DNA of 16,650 nt from an uncultured Bacilli bacterium (GTDB lineage Bacteria; Bacillota_I; Bacilli_A; RF39; UBA660). Positions 8,278 through 16,132 of the stretch are shown piece by piece. The stretch covers positions 1 to 16,650 of the forward strand of contig CAKONT010000007.1 of assembly GCA_934097255.1 (NCBI GenBank), in the 5' to 3' direction. The position numbers and the translations under genes were made by a program. The notes beneath the pieces were generated by a model. That model saw only the letters and a list, made by a program, of their open reading frames with translations. It was not told the origin of the DNA and did not search any database. Within the stretch, counting starts at the first letter, position 1. Every line of letters begins with the position of its first letter.

Positions 8278-8973
8278 TTATTGATATTGTAAAAAATACA
8301 TTTTAATTAACAAGTTGCTGGTTTTTGATTTTTCTATATAACCTGCATTTGTCAATATTGTTTCAATATCACCAATGTCAGAGTATTTGTAGCGATTCTT
8401 CTACATCAATTTCTTTCTTGATAATATTTATCATAGATACCAATCTTTTAGTTAAGTAAGATAGTCCGAAACCATCACAATAAATAAACTATTTAATTCT
8501 ATAACTGTTATACCATGATTTTTACTAATTTTGATAAAATTTTTTAGAAAAAAGTGCATTCATGAATTCTTTTTTATGAATCTCTAATATATTGGATTTT
8601 AGTTTTTCTTCATCATAATATGTTTTAGAATTAGAATATAAATTTTCAATATTAATAGCTTTCGACAAAGAATCAACTGCTTTTTTAAAATCTATTTTTT
8701 TTGATCCCTTATATTCTGCATCATTAAAAATATACAAATTATTAAAATCAATATTTAACATATTTAATAATTTCTGGAGAATGTGTTACTATATATACTT
8801 CTTTTGTTTCACTCAACTTATTTATTAAGTTAGCAGTTATATGCAGCATAGAAGGATGAGAATGATTTTCGGGTTCATCTAAAATACATATTGTTTGTTA
8901 CTTTTTTTTATTTGTTCATAAGCGTATGCGTTATGTCTATATAATTCAATAGCCATTATATTAGTTTCTTTTA
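8278..8973 (-). pseudogene. Decayed AAA/OLD-type ATPase
   Basis: Fragments in different minus-strand frames together make the C-terminal part of an ATP-binding protein. The first runs from about 8973 with LYRHNAYAYEQIKKSNKQYV. The frame then shifts near 8884-8890 into ILDEPENHSHP, the Walker B region, followed by VTHSPEIIKY. It shifts again near 8760 into LNIDFNNLYIFND, which runs to a stop at 8525. Later pieces are ISKNHGITVIELNS, LTKRLVSMINIIKKEIDVEE and YSDIGDIETILTNAGYIEKS, ending at 8278. The Walker A half is absent: the preceding gene stops at 8974. The point where a TOPRIM domain would start in OLD-like proteins, after FSKK, is disrupted. At least four lesions make a working protein very unlikely. 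Family members often belong to defence or mobile loci, but the specific role of this one is unknown. Confidence 0.8.
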
Positions 8974-9225
8974 TTAATTATTATTTTCCCAAATCTTTCT
9001 AACTAATTTTAATGATAAAGTAGACAAAGTGAAACCTATTACTGGTACTAATGAACTTAAGAATATATTATCATATTTGCTTATAACATAGGAATATATA
9101 ATGACTACTATATAAGTTAAAATCATAATACATATTTTTCTAGTCCAACTTATTTCCCATGCCTTATCTAATTCAACTCTTTTATTTCGTTCTTGTATCT
9201 TTTTTATTTCTTTTTCTAAATCCAT
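8974..9225 (-). CDS. Small two-helix membrane protein
   Basis: The 83-residue protein has a charged N-terminal helix (about 1-25) and two hydrophobic segments, about 31-49 and 54-74. The motif EISWTRK before the first helix and the stretch VPVIGFTLSTLSL in the second recall a widespread family of small uncharacterised bacterial membrane proteins, from memory. GGAGG (9234-9238) lies 8 bases upstream of ATG 9225, and an extended -10 promoter lies just beyond. The gene looks intact although the ATPase gene immediately downstream is broken. No function is assigned. Confidence 0.75.
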   Translation of the reverse strand: MDLEKEIKKIQERNKRVELDKAWEISWTRKICIMILTYIVVIIYSYVISKYDNIFLSSLVPVIGFTLSTLSLKLVRKIWENNN

Positions 9226-9248
9226 AAATACAACCTCCTAATAAGCAA

Positions 9249-9277
9249 ATTATACCATATTTTGGCTGCTTTTAACA
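9249..9277 (-). promoter_or_regulatory. Promoter of the small membrane protein gene
   Basis: TATAAT (9249-9254) is preceded by TGG, an extended -10. The -35 is weak: TGTTAA at 9272-9277 with a 17-base spacer. The GGAGG site follows about 10 bases downstream of the -10. Confidence 0.55.
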
Positions 9278-9287
9278 TAATTACTCA

Positions 9288-9524
9288 TTATCTTTCATAA
9301 TCATCTTTCTCTTTGTTTAAATCTAATTCTTCAATATCATCTTCATCTAAAACATTATCATTATACAGATCATTAACAACATCAATATATTTGTCATCTT
9401 TATCATACCAACTATGAAGTTTATCGTGTAAGAAAGATACTAGCTTTTCAAACTTTCCTTTCCAATAATTCAGTGTTTTTTTCAAGTCATCTATTTTAAC
9501 TTCTTGTTTAATAACATTTACCAT
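9288..9524 (-). CDS. Small acidic protein, possible C-terminal relic of a mobilisation protein
   Basis: The 78-residue product has no membrane segment. It has a basic-aromatic first half (WKGKFEKLVSFLHDKLHSWY) and an acidic tail with repeated Asp and Glu. The pattern around KDDKYIDVVNDLY and the acidic end recalls the C-terminus of plasmid recombination/Mob_Pre-like proteins; this is memory-based and weak. ATG 9524 is preferred because a GAAAGG site lies about 10 bases upstream; TTG 9533 is too close to it. I see no own promoter between this gene and the tRNA-Leu terminator. It may be a real small gene or the remnant of a larger one. Confidence 0.5.
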   Translation of the reverse strand: MVNVIKQEVKIDDLKKTLNYWKGKFEKLVSFLHDKLHSWYDKDDKYIDVVNDLYNDNVLDEDDIEELDLNKEKDDYER

Positions 9525-9564
9525 TTTAACCAATCCTTTCTTTGGAAAACTTTTTTCTAAACAA

Positions 9565-9595
9565 GAAAAAAACCAATCCTAATTTAGAATTGATT
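9565..9595 (-). terminator. Terminator downstream of tRNA-Leu
   Basis: An imperfect 9-10-bp stem with two G-T wobbles lies at about 9571-9595, followed on the minus strand by a run of seven T. A separate CTCGAA/TTCGAG hairpin lies at about 9608-9632 in the tRNA trailer. Confidence 0.65.
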
Positions 9596-9643
9596 GTCTA
9601 TTTATTCTCGAAACTAATGAATAAGTTCGAGCAAATTTACCTA

Positions 9644-9728
9644 TGGTGCCTGTGGTGGGAGTCGAACCCACACGGATTGCTCCACTGGATTTTGAGTCCA
9701 GCACGTCTACCAATTCCATCACACAGGC
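9644..9728 (-). tRNA. tRNA-Leu (anticodon CAA)
   Basis: The 85-nt class II tRNA gene encodes its CCA end. The acceptor GCCTGTG pairs fully with CACAGGC. The anticodon stem is CTGGA/TCCAG with loop CTCAAAA, giving CAA, which reads TTG. A long variable arm and the T arm GTGGG/CCCAC follow. Confidence 0.97.
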
Positions 9729-9741
9729 ATAAAACACATTA

Positions 9742-9747
9742 ATTATA
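9742..9747 (-). promoter_or_regulatory. -10 element of the tRNA-Leu promoter
   Basis: TATAAT is preceded by TGT, an extended -10, 13 bases before the tRNA. No good -35 is visible at 16-18 bases upstream. Confidence 0.55.
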
Positions 9748-9795
9748 ACACATTTTATGAATTTTTCATCATTTTTTTAATTAATATGTAATTTT

Positions 9796-10353
9796 TTATA
9801 ATATTTCTTCATCTTTATACCTTGATTTATATAGTTCGACTTCGTTATCATTTTCTTCTATTTTAAATTCTGGAAGTTCATCTTTACTTGATAAACCAAA
9901 GTAATCCAAAAAAGTATTAGTTATTCCATATAATTTTGGCTTACCAATACCATCTGATCTACCAACTTCTTTTACTAAATCTTTAGCAATAAGTGATCTA
10001 ATCATTTGTGAAGAGTTTATTCCTCTTAACTCATCAACATCAAGACGAGTTATTGGTTCGTTGTATGCAATAATAGCAAGTGTTTCAAGTGCAGATTGAG
10101 ATAACTTTTTCACATCAGATATCTCACTTAACTTTTTATAATAATCTTTATGCTCTTTTTTTGTTGTTAATTTATATTTATTACCCAAATCTTTTATCTC
10201 AATTCCTCTATCACTACTTTGATATTCATCTTTTAATTTTTCAATTAAATTTTTAGCACTTAATTCATCGATCTCAAGTATTTTACAAATCTCAGATATA
10301 TTAAGTCCCTCATCACCGACTACAAATAATAATCCTTCAAGTATTGCAAGCAC
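9796..10353 (-). CDS. scpB: Segregation and condensation protein B
   Basis: ScpB is the winged-helix (kite) dimer that binds ScpA and, with SMC, forms the bacterial condensin needed for chromosome segregation. The 185-residue length is normal. Family motifs are visible: ILEGLLFVVGDEGL at the start, KLSQSALETLAIIAYNEPIT (about 83-102), and RLDVDELRGINS followed by GRSDGIGKPKLYG in the second winged helix. I accept the GTG start at 10353 because GAGGTGG (10361-10367) is 7 bases upstream and the alignment to the family start is natural. It follows scpA with a gap of only 2 bases, so the two are co-transcribed and probably translationally coupled. Confidence 0.96.
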   Translation of the reverse strand: MLAILEGLLFVVGDEGLNISEICKILEIDELSAKNLIEKLKDEYQSSDRGIEIKDLGNKYKLTTKKEHKDYYKKLSEISDVKKLSQSALETLAIIAYNEPITRLDVDELRGINSSQMIRSLIAKDLVKEVGRSDGIGKPKLYGITNTFLDYFGLSSKDELPEFKIEENDNEVELYKSRYKDEEIL

Positions 10354-10355
10354 TT

Positions 10356-11066
10356 TTAAACCACCTCACAGTATATTTTATCAAAATTATTTTCTTGTGT
10401 AATTATAACTTCTTTATTTTTAGCCATCTCAAGAATAGCTAAAAATGTAACTACCACATATTTTCTTGAAAAATTTGAAAATAATTCGATAAATTCAACT
10501 TTTTTTCGTTCACGTAAAATTTTTCTTATTGTTTTTTCTCTTTCATCGACAGTTATTTCTTTAGTTGTTATTTTAGTTGTCAAAGGTTCCATATATTTTT
10601 TTCTTTCCAAATATTTTTGAAATGCTTTTACCAAATCTTCTAAAGAAACATTTTCATCTAATTTTATTTTTTCTTGGTATTGCTTTAAATTACTTGGAAC
10701 CTTTGTATATATTTCTTGTCTTTTTTCTTCAAGCTTTTGAAACGTTTTAGACACTTTTTTATATTCCTCATACTCTAATAATCTACTAACAAGTTTTTCT
10801 TTAGCATCTATATATTCTTCATCTTCTTCTATTTTTTCATTTGGAAGTAAACATTTCGATTTTAAATAAATTAACTCCGATGCAAGAATTAAATATTCGG
10901 ATGCGACTGTAATATTTTTTTCATTCATATTATTTATAAAGTCTAAGTATTGATTTGTTAAAGACACAATTTCAATATTTAAAATATCCATTTGTGACTT
11001 TTTTATAAGATGTAAAAGTAAATCAAGTGGTCCTTCAAAATCATTTATTTTAAAACTGTAATTCAT
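10356..11066 (-). CDS. scpA: Segregation and condensation protein A
   Basis: ScpA is the kleisin that links SMC heads and binds ScpB. The 236-residue product has the N-terminal kleisin signature FEGPLDLLLHLIKKSQMDI, followed by VASEYLILASELIYLKSKCLLP (about 56-77). The C-terminal part holds a charged stretch with REKTIRKILRERKKVEF and VVTFLAILEMAKNKEVIITQ, the winged helix that contacts SMC. ATG 11066 is preferred: AGGTGA (11075-11080) lies 8 bases upstream, while the in-frame GTG at 11078 overlaps that site. scpB follows after 2 bases. Confidence 0.96.
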   Translation of the reverse strand: MNYSFKINDFEGPLDLLLHLIKKSQMDILNIEIVSLTNQYLDFINNMNEKNITVASEYLILASELIYLKSKCLLPNEKIEEDEEYIDAKEKLVSRLLEYEEYKKVSKTFQKLEEKRQEIYTKVPSNLKQYQEKIKLDENVSLEDLVKAFQKYLERKKYMEPLTTKITTKEITVDEREKTIRKILRERKKVEFIELFSNFSRKYVVVTFLAILEMAKNKEVIITQENNFDKIYCEVV

Positions 11067-11084
11067 TAAAAACTTCACCTATCT

Positions 11085-11111
11085 AACTATGAATTATTAT
11101 ATCACATAGTT
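11085..11111. promoter_or_regulatory. Inverted repeat across the scpAB -10 region
   Basis: AACTATG (11085-11091) and CATAGTT (11105-11111) are perfect reverse complements, 13 bases apart, and enclose the TATAAT at 11096-11101. The position suggests an operator. A terminator role for the upstream gene is less likely because no T-run follows. Confidence 0.4.
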
Positions 11112-11123
11112 TTTTAGTGCAAA
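11096..11123 (-). promoter_or_regulatory. scpAB promoter
   Basis: TATAAT (11096-11101) is preceded by TGA, an extended -10; TTTGCA (11118-11123) lies 16 bases upstream as a -35. The upstream transglycosylase gene has no clear terminator, so read-through is also possible. Confidence 0.55.
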
Positions 11124-11131
11124 ACAAATAT

Positions 11132-12340
11132 TTAAAAATTTTTACTACTAGATTTACTATGTTGTTTATTACTAATCTTGCAATTTATAGGATTGCCATC
11201 ACGATCTAAACAAGTAAAATCAACATCACTTCCTGCAAATGACAGTACCCTTTTTAAATAATCACTAACTCCCCCACCATCACGATCACCAGAAACATAT
11301 GTATAATCAAGCCAAGCCATATTTCCATTTAAAAGTTCTTCCTTTTTTATACCAGTAGATTCACTACAAAAATCTAAAACATCTTCAATATTTCCAGGAC
11401 CCATATTATACATTTGAATCGCAAGAGGAATGTTTTTTACTTCAAAAAAATAATTTTGAAAAATAGCAAAAGCAATTTTTATATTTCCATCTAAACTTGT
11501 TATTAATTCATCACTTATATAAATTTCATCAAAACTGTTTGTCAAGAAATTATAAGCACTTATTGTTTCGCCACTCCAAACACCATATTCTATCTGCATT
11601 TGACCAACACCACTAGAACCTGTTATTTCCGGCGTATGACAACTATTTTCATTTGTTGCAATTGCAATCATTAAATCTTTATCTATTCCATACATTGCTT
11701 CATACTTTTCCATAATATCTTCCGTTTCTAAACGAACGTTTAAAGCTTTTTCAGATGATGATTTATCTTCATAATCTATATAATAATAATCATTAGAATC
11801 TTCATAAGTAACTTCTTCTTGTTCTTCTTTAGTATCTTCGATAACAAGTGTTTCTTCTTCATTTAAAGAATTATCATCATTTTCATAAGATATACTGGTT
11901 TTAACATCTGGATTTTCTTTAGGTATATCTGTATTTGATTTTTTTATAATAGACGCTCCTATTCCTAAAAATGTTAAAAAAGCAAAAGATGTTGCAACCT
12001 TTTTCTTATGGATTCTTAATTTCTTTCCATTTTTTAACATAATAACAACATAATCATCACTTAAAAACTTATTAATTTTTTTCTTTAATTTTCTTAAATG
12101 ATAAGAATTTACAACTCTTTTATAATTTTTAATATAATAATTAGACTTTTTACCTAAAATAAGAAGATCTTTATCTTTCTTTATCATTTTTTCTATATCT
12201 TCTTCTTTTATTTTATTAAGTATTGATCTTGTTTTTACTACGTTATACTTTTTATTTTCATATGTTCCTTCTAAAGTAAATATCTTTCCTAACGAAATTT
12301 CATAAACATAAAAAGTGTTTTTTTCATTCATATTAACCAT
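11132..12340 (-). CDS. Membrane-anchored lytic-transglycosylase-like protein
   Basis: The 402-residue protein has a basic, probably cytoplasmic N-terminal region (1-115), one membrane segment (about 116-132), an acidic low-complexity linker (about 135-200), and an SLT/lysozyme-like domain (about 205-370). The domain shows GIDKDLMIAIATNENS with Glu231 as the likely catalytic acid, GSSGVGQMQ (241-249), and QMYNMGPGN (309-317), the usual order of soluble lytic transglycosylase motifs. Such enzymes cleave the glycan strands of peptidoglycan outside the membrane. The N-terminal ~110 residues are not a family I recognise. ATG 12340 is given; ATG 12331, with GAGATGG 5 bases upstream, is an equally possible start. 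It lies just downstream of the prepilin-like gene behind a terminator, so it is separately transcribed. Confidence 0.85.
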   Translation of the reverse strand: MVNMNEKNTFYVYEISLGKIFTLEGTYENKKYNVVKTRSILNKIKEEDIEKMIKKDKDLLILGKKSNYYIKNYKRVVNSYHLRKLKKKINKFLSDDYVVIMLKNGKKLRIHKKKVATSFAFLTFLGIGASIIKKSNTDIPKENPDVKTSISYENDDNSLNEEETLVIEDTKEEQEEVTYEDSNDYYYIDYEDKSSSEKALNVRLETEDIMEKYEAMYGIDKDLMIAIATNENSCHTPEITGSSGVGQMQIEYGVWSGETISAYNFLTNSFDEIYISDELITSLDGNIKIAFAIFQNYFFEVKNIPLAIQMYNMGPGNIEDVLDFCSESTGIKKEELLNGNMAWLDYTYVSGDRDGGGVSDYLKRVLSFAGSDVDFTCLDRDGNPINCKISNKQHSKSSSKNF

Positions 12341-12359
12341 CTCACTATCTTATAACAAA

Positions 12360-12388
12360 ATTTTATCAAAAATTAAAATAAACTACAA
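12360..12388 (-). promoter_or_regulatory. Possible promoter of the lytic-transglycosylase-like gene
   Basis: TAAAAT (12360-12365) and a weak TTGTAG (12383-12388) are 17 bases apart on the minus strand, between the upstream terminator and the gene. Confidence 0.4.
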
Positions 12389-12399
12389 GTAAGATAAAT

Positions 12400-12431
12400 A
12401 ATAAAAAAGGAAACGAACTTCATTTCCTTTT
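12400..12431 (-). terminator. Terminator of the prepilin-like gene
   Basis: A 9-bp perfect stem (12405-12413 with 12423-12431), extendable by two pairs, is followed on the minus strand by a T-rich tract. It begins 3 bases after the stop codon. Confidence 0.85.
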
Positions 12432-12434
12432 AAC

Positions 12435-15400
12435 TTATTCTGTTATTACAATAAATGGCTTTTCTAAAGAACCATCACCATCATCTGTAACTAAAACATC
12501 TTTAGAAAGAGAAATAACAGGATGAATTCCAATATAAGATGTATCGCTATTATATGTCATTAAATTTCCACCAACTATATATATACTAAAATTTGATGGT
12601 TTATCATCTTGCAATCCACTAGAACTCATAGTCCAAATATATTGACAACCATTTTCAGGAGAAAGAGTTGTCAAAAAAGAATTTCCATCATTACTTCCAT
12701 CATAAAACAATGCTCCAGAATAAAGTGCTTCGTCAAGAGTAATTAATCCTACTTTACTTTTGTATTCAAAATATCCATTCGTATCAGTTAAACACTTAAA
12801 GCTTGGATTATAAGAAGAAGTATCACTACCTGATTCTAATTTCAACTGCTCACAAAATTTACTATCTACTATAATACCACTTTGATAATAATCATCTAAT
12901 TTTTGTTTTTCAAACCAAGAAGTAACAACTTCTGATACACTATCTGTTATATTATCATTTACATTAGTGGAATAATAAGAATATTTTAGAGAATTTTCAC
13001 TTGAAAATTTACTACCGGTACCATTTGTTATGTCATCATTTAACATTATTCTAATTGAATTATCACCTTCATTTATTCTTATAACTCGCCATGTAAATCC
13101 AGCAAAACTTACATAATTATTTACATTTTCTCCTTTATAATAATAAGTTGCAAGTTTTCCATCACTATTTAAATTATTTTGATATATTTTTTTCAAATCT
13201 TCACTTGGTGTATATTCTTCTTTATATAATCCGTCTCCTTTTGTTACAACATTTTGATTATTATCTCCTAGTAATATATCTTTTAACAATACTCCATCTA
13301 CACTAACATAAGCACTAATTAAATCTTCTTCTTCTCCATTTGCATTTTTGTTTTTATTAGTATTGCCATATATATCACTTATTGTTCCATTTAATAATGT
13401 AATTATTCCTTGCCCTACTTCATTTCCTGTTACAGTAATCGTATATTTATATCCATTTGTTATTTTAGATTTTTCTACACTTTTTAGTAAAATAACAGCT
13501 TCTTCTTCAGTTGATTTTGTATTAAAGTAAGATAAATCTATATCGCCTGATGAAGCAAATTCACTTTCATCTATACAAGTTAAGATAAATGTTGTTTCTT
13601 CATTTGTTAATATTTTATCTTTACTTGGTCCAGTAAAACTACATACTGGTCCTTCAACATCATTTTTTACCTTAACTTTAGGATCTATTTTTGTTTCAAT
13701 ACTTTCGTTTAAAGCATTATCTTTTATTGCCCCCTGTGAAATTAAAAGTGTTAAGTCACCATCTTCTAAAGTATTTGATATTTTTAAAATAAATGATTCT
13801 ATGTCACTTTGATAGTTTATTTCTTTTTTGATATTTAAATCTTCTTTACCATCAATTAACACTTTTATCTTTGAAGAATCAATTTTATTACTTAAAAGTC
13901 CACTTCCTTTTTCTTCTACTTTCAAAGTAAGCTCTAAAACATCAGATTTATTAATCGTTTCTTTATCTGGATTTCCATCTAATTTTATAATAGGTTTAGT
14001 ATTGTCAACTAATACGTTAACGTCTAAATTACTAACTGCTTTATTACCATTTCCTGCTATATCAGTAATTTTACCCTCATCGATACTAAGTGATAAATTA
14101 CCATCACCTTTTAAATTAGTTAGCGTTAATGTATAAGAATAAGTCATGTTTTCAGAATCAAACGAATTATATTTAAGACTAGATGATACTTCTTCTTTAT
14201 TTGAACCTACAAATATTTTTATATCATCTTTTTTTAAAGTTGTAGGATCAATTCCAGATCCTGACTCTAATACATTTAAATTAATCGAAACAGTAGTATC
14301 ACTTTTAGCATATTTAACTGACGAAGATACAAATCTTATTTCTGGTCCATCACTATCATAAATCAATTTTATTTTAGCATTTCCATTTATTGTTTTTGAA
14401 CCAACATTACCATAGTTATCTGTTAATCCTTTATTAAAAGATATATTAACATCTGCACTACTTTTTATATCTTTTCCTTTAAATGTAACTTTGTAAACAT
14501 AACTTTTAGAATCGTTTTTTTCGGTATCCTTTACTAAATTAGATATTTCTAAAGAAGTTGATGAAATTAGAAAATTATCTTTTGTCAACTGTGTACCATC
14601 AAATATATTCTTATCTTCACATACTAAGTCATAAGTTTTTTCTTCATTTTTATATATTTGTTTAACACTATTATCAAAATAACATACTGGTCCTTCTTCA
14701 TCTAATATATTGTTATACGTCAAAATATCACTTTTAGAATTAGCATTTTTATAATAATCGAATACACTTTCCTCTTTCAATTGCAAAGTACTATTTTCAC
14801 AAGAATTTGTACTTCCTTTTAAATAAATGTTATATTTATAAGCATTATTTTCTTTAGAAATATCTATTTTTTGAATAGAAACACATTTACTATCGTAATA
14901 AAAATTATCTTCTGTAATTGTATAATCATTTCTATTATTACTTAAATTATCATCTTTACACATCAAAACATAATTTACTTCTTCTTGGTTTAGGATTGTT
15001 TTTACAGAATCATTATCTAAGAAATTACATAAAGGACCACTATTATCAAAAACATTTGTTATAGTATTTGATGAAACAGCATCATTGCCATTAGATGCCT
15101 TATCTTTTATTTTATTTTGATTTAGTGTGATAGAACTTTCCCCACTATTATCTGTTGCTGATACTTCTATTTCATATACTTCTTCGCTATTAACTATTGA
15201 TTTATTAATATTACTTATTGTTATACTATTTCCATTTACTGTAAAGTCTTTAGAACTTAAAGAATTATCGGTTAAATTATTATCAGAACATGTTAATTTA
15301 TATGTCGTTTTTTCACCCTTTGTTATCTTTTCTTTTCCTTCATTTTCAAATTTACATATTGGTTTTGTTTTGTCTATTCGAATTGAAATGCCAAATAAAT

Positions 15401-16013
15401 CGGGATCAAATTCACATACTTCATCTTCAAAAGATATACTTCTTTTATAATCTGTATCTTTAGCTGTATCAGATGAAAAAGTAACAGTTTCTTTTTTATC
15501 ATCATATAAAACAGTTAATAAAACATCTTCTTTTGTCCAATTACCATTATATGTAACGCCATTTGTTGTCAAAGAATATTTACATCCTTTTTCATCAGTA
15601 TAATAATCATCTTCTTTTGTTGTACCACAAGTTCCATATGTTTTATTAGCACACTTAATACACGCAAAATAATTATAATCTTTTACGTCTTCACCATTTA
15701 AAGTTATAGCTAATCCTTCAATACTACAACCATCTTTTGTTACATCTTCATCAATTTTTACAATTTGGTCTAACTTTAAAAATTCATTTTTCAAAGTCGG
15801 TGAAAAATAATTATAGTTTAATAAATCTTCTTTATTATCTATCGCATACATTTTTAAATTTTCTTTTATTAAATCGACATACGTATTATATTTTTTATCT
15901 TTTGTATTTCCTAATTTATTTATAATACTTGGAATTGTTATAGCAACAACTATGGCAATTAATAAAACAACAACGATTATTTCGATTAACGTAAACCCTT
16001 TTTTATTTTTCAT
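12435..16013 (-). CDS. Prepilin-like protein with six Ig-like repeats and C-terminal lectin-like domain
   Basis: The 1192-residue protein opens with a class III/type IV prepilin leader: KNKKG, then FTLIEIIVVV, with Gly6 as the cleavage site, Phe7 as the first mature residue and Glu at mature position 5. The hydrophobic pilin helix runs to about 30 and a small Cys-rich head region to about 200 (Cys96, 118, 121, 129, 144, 200). Six Ig-like repeats start near 213, 322, 437, 552, 670 and 785. Repeats 1-3 and 6 carry a Cys pair 21-23 residues apart; repeats 4 and 5 lack both. The final ~280 residues include YYYKGENVNNYVSFAGFTW (957-975), VGLITLDEAL (1088-1097), IWTMS (1126-1130) and IHPVISLSKDV (1163-1173), a pattern like DUF6273/FGE-type folds (inference). 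It may be a tip adhesin built on a minor pilin, as in CofB. No pilus assembly genes are in the window. AAGGAG at 16024-16029 supports ATG 16013. Confidence 0.9.
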   Translation of the reverse strand: MKNKKGFTLIEIIVVVLLIAIVVAITIPSIINKLGNTKDKKYNTYVDLIKENLKMYAIDNKEDLLNYNYFSPTLKNEFLKLDQIVKIDEDVTKDGCSIEGLAITLNGEDVKDYNYFACIKCANKTYGTCGTTKEDDYYTDEKGCKYSLTTNGVTYNGNWTKEDVLLTVLYDDKKETVTFSSDTAKDTDYKRSISFEDEVCEFDPDLFGISIRIDKTKPICKFENEGKEKITKGEKTTYKLTCSDNNLTDNSLSSKDFTVNGNSITISNINKSIVNSEEVYEIEVSATDNSGESSITLNQNKIKDKASNGNDAVSSNTITNVFDNSGPLCNFLDNDSVKTILNQEEVNYVLMCKDDNLSNNRNDYTITEDNFYYDSKCVSIQKIDISKENNAYKYNIYLKGSTNSCENSTLQLKEESVFDYYKNANSKSDILTYNNILDEEGPVCYFDNSVKQIYKNEEKTYDLVCEDKNIFDGTQLTKDNFLISSTSLEISNLVKDTEKNDSKSYVYKVTFKGKDIKSSADVNISFNKGLTDNYGNVGSKTINGNAKIKLIYDSDGPEIRFVSSSVKYAKSDTTVSINLNVLESGSGIDPTTLKKDDIKIFVGSNKEEVSSSLKYNSFDSENMTYSYTLTLTNLKGDGNLSLSIDEGKITDIAGNGNKAVSNLDVNVLVDNTKPIIKLDGNPDKETINKSDVLELTLKVEEKGSGLLSNKIDSSKIKVLIDGKEDLNIKKEINYQSDIESFILKISNTLEDGDLTLLISQGAIKDNALNESIETKIDPKVKVKNDVEGPVCSFTGPSKDKILTNEETTFILTCIDESEFASSGDIDLSYFNTKSTEEEAVILLKSVEKSKITNGYKYTITVTGNEVGQGIITLLNGTISDIYGNTNKNKNANGEEEDLISAYVSVDGVLLKDILLGDNNQNVVTKGDGLYKEEYTPSEDLKKIYQNNLNSDGKLATYYYKGENVNNYVSFAGFTWRVIRINEGDNSIRIMLNDDITNGTGSKFSSENSLKYSYYSTNVNDNITDSVSEVVTSWFEKQKLDDYYQSGIIVDSKFCEQLKLESGSDTSSYNPSFKCLTDTNGYFEYKSKVGLITLDEALYSGALFYDGSNDGNSFLTTLSPENGCQYIWTMSSSGLQDDKPSNFSIYIVGGNLMTYNSDTSYIGIHPVISLSKDVLVTDDGDGSLEKPFIVITE

Positions 16014-16074
16014 AAATTATTGACTCCTTCAAAAATAAAATTTAACTAACTACTATTTTTTCTATCATAACTAA

Positions 16075-16103
16075 ATTATATAAAAATTTATCTTATTTTA
16101 CAA
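16075..16103 (-). promoter_or_regulatory. Promoter of the prepilin-like gene
   Basis: TTGTAA (16098-16103) and TATAAT (16075-16080) are 17 bases apart on the minus strand, directly after the ligA terminator. The leader to ATG 16013 is about 55 bases and shows no clear structure. Confidence 0.75.
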
Positions 16104-16132
16104 TAAAAAAGACAAAACAATGTTTTGTCTTT
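16104..16132 (-). terminator. Terminator of ligA
   Basis: A perfect 11-bp stem (16108-16118 with 16122-16132) with a 3-base loop is followed by a T-run on the minus strand. It overlaps the ligA stop codon. Confidence 0.88.

Noticed and set aside
8525..8761. 78-residue frame as an independent gene
   Set aside because: Its residues continue an ATPase whose Walker B part lies upstream in another frame and whose end lies downstream in other frames, so it is a pseudogene fragment.
8000..9650. Attachment-site direct repeat of the tRNA-Leu 3' end
   Set aside because: I looked for a second copy of the T-arm/acceptor segment towards the HD gene and saw none by eye, so integration at this tRNA stays unproven.
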